NCBI GenBank assembly: GCA_026936325.1
Contig: JAPTHN010000011.1
Span: forward strand, 33,762,629-33,826,628
Direction: 5' to 3'
Source: Platynereis dumerilii
Taxonomy: Eukaryota; Annelida; Polychaeta; Phyllodocida; Nereididae
DNA length: 64,000 nt
This document shows, one piece after another, positions 60,601 to 64,000 of this stretch. Position 1 is the stretch's first letter; every line of letters starts with the position of its first letter. Below the pieces are notes generated by a model. That model worked only from the letters and a program-made list of their open reading frames with translations. It was not told the DNA's origin and did no database searches. The position numbers and the translations under genes are program-made.

Positions 60601-63418
60601 GGTCCCTAGATAGAGTAGCAACACAGACAATATTTTGCGTGTTTTTTTGTTGAATTATGGTTTATCAAACTCATACAAGACAATAATTACTTGGCTAACA
60701 TTGTTATAAAGCAGCGGTGAAACGTCCTACTACTGCCGACGGTGAAACGTCCCAGCGGTGAAACGTCCTATAATCATTTTGACAACAGCATTGCTCTCTA
60801 TCAAATGACAACAGCTGAAGCGCTGGACAAAACGGAAGATTTCTCCGGTTATATTAGCCGTAGAAACACCAAACAAAGTGCAAAATGAAGCAGAGAAGAT
60901 AGCCAACAAGATCAATATGATAGATTAATATGACAGACCTTATTTTCGATCCGTGTGGCCTATTTAATCCAGCAATCAGATCGAGATTTCAAGTTTTCTG
61001 TCATTTTAGAGACCAGTGTCTCACGAAATATTCGCCCCGCGAAAATCGCGCACCTCTCCGAAGTTTTACGAAGATTGCCGAAGTCAAGACTCGGCAGAGG
61101 TCGCCAGGGGTTCTTCCTGGAAGGGCGCTCGCTTGGAGGCGCTGCAAGCAGTTTGGGAACCAACCAGACTGACCAATCAGATTGCTTCAATCCGGCGGGG
61201 ACCCGGCAAGACTACGCCGATTATGACATCAGCCAAAAGTTGCCGCATTCCCATTTAGAACCAGGCGGGGGCAGCCATATTGAATTTGTCATGATTCCGG
61301 TGCGTCGCTGTGTCAAAAACGCATCGAAAATGTCCGATTTCTGGCTATTCTCGGCATTGAGGAGGTCTATTAACAGACATCACTGATAGATCTATCCCTA
61401 ATCTATCATCCACATCACTCTGTCCCTTTAGGATGCTGCGTGTGCAGAGCTGGAGGCAAAAATTGAGTAAATCACTATATGTTATGTTACCGAGCGTTGG
61501 AAACCAAGGCTGACGGATCAGGTGGCGTAGCGGTCCAATCCTCCATAGCCCACTGGGCTATGGAGGAATTAGGCCTAGCCTAAAATAAGTCTATTCAATA
61601 TCAATGTAAAGCTTCTGTATTAATTTTGGCGATACAGATAGTATAATATAAATTACGGTTATATTGGCTTACGGTAATTTAAGTTTATTGGCACTATATA
61701 TGTGCTCTCTTATTGGGACAGCCGATTTCACTTGGAAAAGGTGGTAGTATATATCCATTATCCTTAATTTTGGCTATGTGCAACAATTGTGCTTTAATTA
61801 GCTCTTACTTTAATGATGTTATTTTATATTCAATACCTGATCTTCAACCGGTATGAAAGTGATAATCATGAAAACCGTGGCTGCTACTGTAAACGATAAA
61901 GTCAAAACGAAAATTACAGGGTATGTTGGCAAACTGTTTAACAAGTTACGTGTAAAGATTAGAACCTAAAATTTATTAAATGCAGTAGAATTACAACTTC
62001 ACAGTTTTAAATAAATTTATGTTTCAGTGACAGTAATTTTAAAAGAAGGTTATAAGTCTCTTTATGAGCATAATATATGTACAATAAATATAAGTAGAAG
62101 GCTAGTGTTCATAAAATAACACAAGTTATGCCAAAAATCATTCAATCAGTTCTAACTTACAAACAATAATAAATTAATTTACATTAACTTACGGTAATAT
62201 GAGATGCCCATTAAAAAATAACAAATCAGTATTTAACTTATCGTAGACAGTGACAAAGGTTGGACTAACTTATATCCTATCGAAGAGAGCAGACAAGACA
62301 CATGATTTTAAAACTATCCTGATGCCAAGTTAGGCATGCAATTTTTTGAAAATGAAAATCAAGTATTTTTGTTGTATTGTTCACAGTTCCGCACAGATGG
62401 ATGGATGTTTGGGGCTTTAGGTCCTGTATTCATTTGTTGGAAGGCTAATTAGGACAGGAGGACACAGCAATGAGGTGAAGGGTGATTGAAACAACCATCC
62501 AACATAGGCCCAGGACCAGGTGACCTGGCAAGAGCCTGATTCGAACCTGGGACTCAGCGACTGGCAGGTCAGTTAGTGACGTTACAACTGAGCTAACCCT
62601 CCCCCTTGCAATTATTACTTTTCAGCAGGGTAAAATAGGTAACTACCATTTCATGCACCCATCTAATAACCCCTCTCTGAATACTGAATTTTACCCTATC
62701 AGAAGGGATTTTGTTTGCCGTTTCTATTCGGCACCCTGACTGGTGTACTATCCTAACACAAGACAAAAACTTAACAAGATTATATATAGCAACAACAATG
62801 TATACAGCTTACTGATCTATCAAAGTACTTGTCATATTTCTAATACACATTTTAAATTAACATCGCAGAATAAAATATAGGCTTACAAATTAACATAGAT
62901 TTTTACACAATTTTGCTTATTCCAACATTTAAAGTTGAAGCTAATTTTACCTTTGTAGCTGTAGAGGCATAGAAAATGAAATATAAAGAAAGCCAAGATT
63001 ACTGAAAGTGAAAAAAGGTCATCATGTTCCACTTTGCAGTTTTGCAGTTCTTTGCCAGAAAATTTTCCTTGATCTGTACAAAGTGCCTTTGTTAATAATA
63101 GACAATACAGTCTCACTCTTGAAAAAGTATTTTTATAAATTTATGATTGCTAAAACTACACATACCTTTTCCATTAACTGCCTGGGATTTTATTCTCGAT
63201 ACAGCTGGTGACTGGACTTTCTTGGGAGAGGGTGATCTGGCAGGTACTCGCACTGCAGCTGGGCGCCCCCTCCTGGTCGCCCCTCCACGGGGTTTTCTTG
63301 GCGTGGCGACCTTCCGAGAGTCCCCAGTGGCGTGTCTGTCTATGTACTCATCATCACTCTCTTCTTCGTCACTGTCATCATCCTCCATAACATCGCTCCT
63401 TCTTTTTGCTGCTTGTTT
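54583..63418 (-). CDS. Probable VRK (vaccinia-related kinase) C-terminal tail, last two exons
   Basis: Exon 63418-63166 (acceptor gattcacag, donor AAAG/gtatgt, phase 1) encodes a basic/acidic tail: KQAAKRRSDVMEDDDSDEEE, SDDEYIDRH, KPRGGATRRGRPAAVRVPAR, SPSPKKVQSPAVSRIKSQAV. Exon 54659-54583 (acceptor attttcag) continues in phase with GKPAASVATQTSPGLQGLKR SRRGR and a stop. An ATQTSP...R-rich end after a charged nuclear tail is like the ends of VRK-family Ser/Thr kinases (human VRK1 ends NTQTEEAIQTRSRTRKRVQK). FANCL and VRK2 are convergent neighbours in human, which supports the call. The kinase domain would lie to the right of the window. Further small exons between the two cannot be excluded. 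Confidence 0.5.
54821..55205. mobile_element. Tc1/mariner-like MITE L (CAGTTTGTCTCATC ends)
   Basis: Ends CAGTTTGTCTCATCTACCAT and, reversed, CAGTTTGTCTCATCCAACAT, continuing to CGAACTG. TA at 54819-54820 and 55206-55207. CAGT ends with TA are typical of Tc1/mariner. A minus ORF with a perfect donor (54895-55092) lies wholly inside it. Confidence 0.8.
55208..57019. other. Intron of the VRK gene, unassigned
   Basis: At 55310-55345 a CRE-like TTACGTCA precedes GGCCAATCAGCG; a second CCAAT (ATTGG) lies near 55533. This is promoter-like, but no transcript can be named. Confidence 0.3.
57880..58385. repeat. Tandem repeat, about 129-bp unit, three to four copies
   Basis: GGTGGCCATTTTGGCAGCCA, TCTTGGATTTTTCCAAA, CCCTAAGTGAA and ATACCAAATTGCATAAATCT recur at about 58022, 58153 and 58280. 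Read on the minus strand it shares ATTTGGTA and AAGATGGCTGCC phrases with the array at 3650. Confidence 0.75.
58863..59501. mobile_element. TA-flanked foldback element N (motif CCAACTGGTAACC)
   Basis: Left arm 58863-59085 holds about nine CCAACTGGTAACC-like words, right arm 59275-59501 the complement. The ends align as GTCAACTAGTAACCATGCCA versus GGTCAACTGGTAACCATGCC. TA at 58861-58862 and 59502-59503. The left arm is more decayed than the right. Confidence 0.72.
60000..60300. other. Short simple repeats inside element M
   Basis: GGACAT words at 59996-60040 (so the WTWTWTG reading is an artefact) and a TATC microsatellite at 60186-60205. Confidence 0.5.
60960..61385. other. CpG-rich island in the VRK-gene intron
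   Basis: Much denser in CpG than anything nearby (CGCCCCGCGAAAATCGCGCA, CCGGCGGGGACCCGG). It includes GACCAATCAG (CCAAT) and GCAGCCATATTGAATTTG (YY1-like). A 143-codon plus ORF spans it but has no recognised motif. Could be an unmethylated promoter or a recent insertion. Confidence 0.4.
61540..61566. repeat. Perfect 13-bp-arm hairpin
   Basis: CCTCCATAGCCCA, one base, then TGGGCTATGGAGG, followed directly by TTAGGCCTA. Confidence 0.7.
61567..62391. other. VRK-gene intron, unassigned
   Basis: AT-rich; TTACGGTAA words recur (about 61655, 61670, 62190). Nothing else seen. Confidence 0.35.
62392..62608 (-). mobile_element. tRNA-derived SINE, family 2
   Basis: On the minus strand GGGTTAGCTCAGTTG (A box) and CCCAGGTTCGAATCAGG (B box) are correctly spaced. 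The body ends in a (CATC)n tail at 62395. Confidence 0.75.
62609..63165. other. VRK-gene intron, next to the tail exon
   Basis: AT-rich; nothing recognised. Confidence 0.4.
63166..63418 (-). CDS. Probable VRK tail exon
   Basis: 253 bp, entering at phase 0 and leaving at phase 1; a strong Asp/Glu run followed by RGRP AT-hook-like and SPSPKK motifs. The open frame is clean and GC-richer than its surroundings. Confidence 0.65.
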
Positions 63419-64000
63419 CTGTGAATCGGAGGAATTGAAAGCATAATTGTTGGTTCTCAGTGAGTCTATTAGCAATGCATCAGAATCTGACAGAATGTTA
63501 CAAGGTCATTCTTAGCATATTCCACTAGATTGCCTTTGGTTTTTTTTCTTTCTGGGAGTAATCAAACATCCACACACAAGTAGACAATAATAGATGAGCA
63601 GAGTTTTGCGAAGTATATAATTTTGAATTTTTTTATTGTAAACATTGAAATGCCAGATTTCAGTAAAATTTGACTCTAAATTGTAAATTCAGCATTTATT
63701 GGAACTCTCAGTAAACATGCAATATCATTATTGTACAATGCAGACAGGTTGGTTTAGAACCCGGGGCCGTCTACCAAAACTGCCGCCACCAGTCAATGCT
63801 GTTCAAAGTCAAGTCAATGATAATCGACTTTGCACCCCATTATATTTGGCATCATTGGATTCGTCTTACAGAGACGATTTCATTGGTGCAAAAAATCATC
63901 AAATTTGGATGATGCTGGATCGAATAGTTCATTGTGACACATTTGTGCCTGGTTTTGTATCAAAGCAGGCTTCTATAATTTTCAGAAATTGGTCAAAAAT
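63419..64000. other. Right edge of window, unassigned
   Basis: Upstream intron of the VRK-like gene. 63750-64000 contains GGCGGC / GTCAATGATAATCGACTTTG phrases that look like a repeat cut by the window edge. Confidence 0.3.

Larger units (their letters stand above)
57020..60768. mobile_element. Large TA-flanked foldback element M (motif GCGGTGAAACGTCC), nested
   Basis: Outer arms (57020-57075, 60714-60768) carry the same order of motifs inverted: GGACGTTTCACCGCTGGGAC, GTTTCACCGTCGGCA, GACGTTTCACCGC. A second ring inside (57300-57355, 60545-60605) pairs CTAAAAAGCGGG...GAAAGAAGCGGGTAGCGGGT with its complement. TA at 57018-57019 and 60769-60770. No ORF of transposase size. It contains the repeat at 57880-58385 and element N. 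Confidence 0.65.

Noticed and set aside
60955-61386. 143-codon plus ORF in the CpG island
   Set aside because: High GC lowers stop frequency; no recognisable domain, and overlapping ORFs exist in other frames.
61431-61472. Possible terminal exon DAACAELEAKIE after tttag
   Set aside because: Very short, no partner exon on the plus strand, and only a fair acceptor.
63147-63446. Plus ORF of 99 codons
   Set aside because: Antisense of the VRK tail exon.

Overview
The window is an AT-rich, intron-dense animal locus, most likely from a marine deuterostome such as an echinoderm or hemichordate. That placement is an inference from vertebrate-like exon structures, very heavy short-transposon content and an over-represented palindrome TAGGCCTA. 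There are no prokaryotic features, no CRISPR array, and I recognised no retroviral or Polinton-like copy.

Four host genes can be read by exon, splice site and phase. (1) The 3' half of CGRRF1 (+, 720-2167), an ER-type RING E3 ligase. (2) A complete GCH1, GTP cyclohydrolase I (-, 37660 or 37714 down to 10959), with six exons; exons 2-5 measure 110, 56, 32 and 85 bp. (3) A complete FANCL (+, 39124-53640), with 13 exons and 370 aa, the RING ligase of the Fanconi anaemia core complex. (4) The C-terminal tail of a probable vaccinia-related kinase, VRK (-, exons at 63166-63418 and 54583-54659), whose catalytic part lies beyond the right edge. The layout is CGRRF1> <GCH1 FANCL> <VRK. CGRRF1/GCH1 and FANCL/VRK keep the convergent relation that their human counterparts have on two different chromosomes. 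GCH1 and FANCL sit head to head about 1.4 kb apart. The GCH1 promoter side carries a TATA box and a perfect CRE.

The rest is introns and spacers packed with short repeats: 3' ends of LINEs, at least two tRNA-derived SINE families, several tandem arrays, and more than a dozen non-autonomous DNA transposons with readable terminal inverted repeats and target-site duplications. The tandem arrays include a 1.6-kb G/C-run higher-order array beside a 32-bp GCH1 micro-exon and a 1.2-kb minisatellite in FANCL intron 4.

The most unusual theme is a set of TA-flanked elements built from one short motif. The motif is repeated in direct orientation at one end, in inverted orientation at the other and, in three of them, as an inverted pair inside. 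I found them at 5050-6008, 11427-12406, 52392-53199, 57020-60768 and 58863-59501. Their motifs differ, but three share a GGTGAAA core. Coordinates come from reading splice sites and repeats by eye; no similarity search was run.
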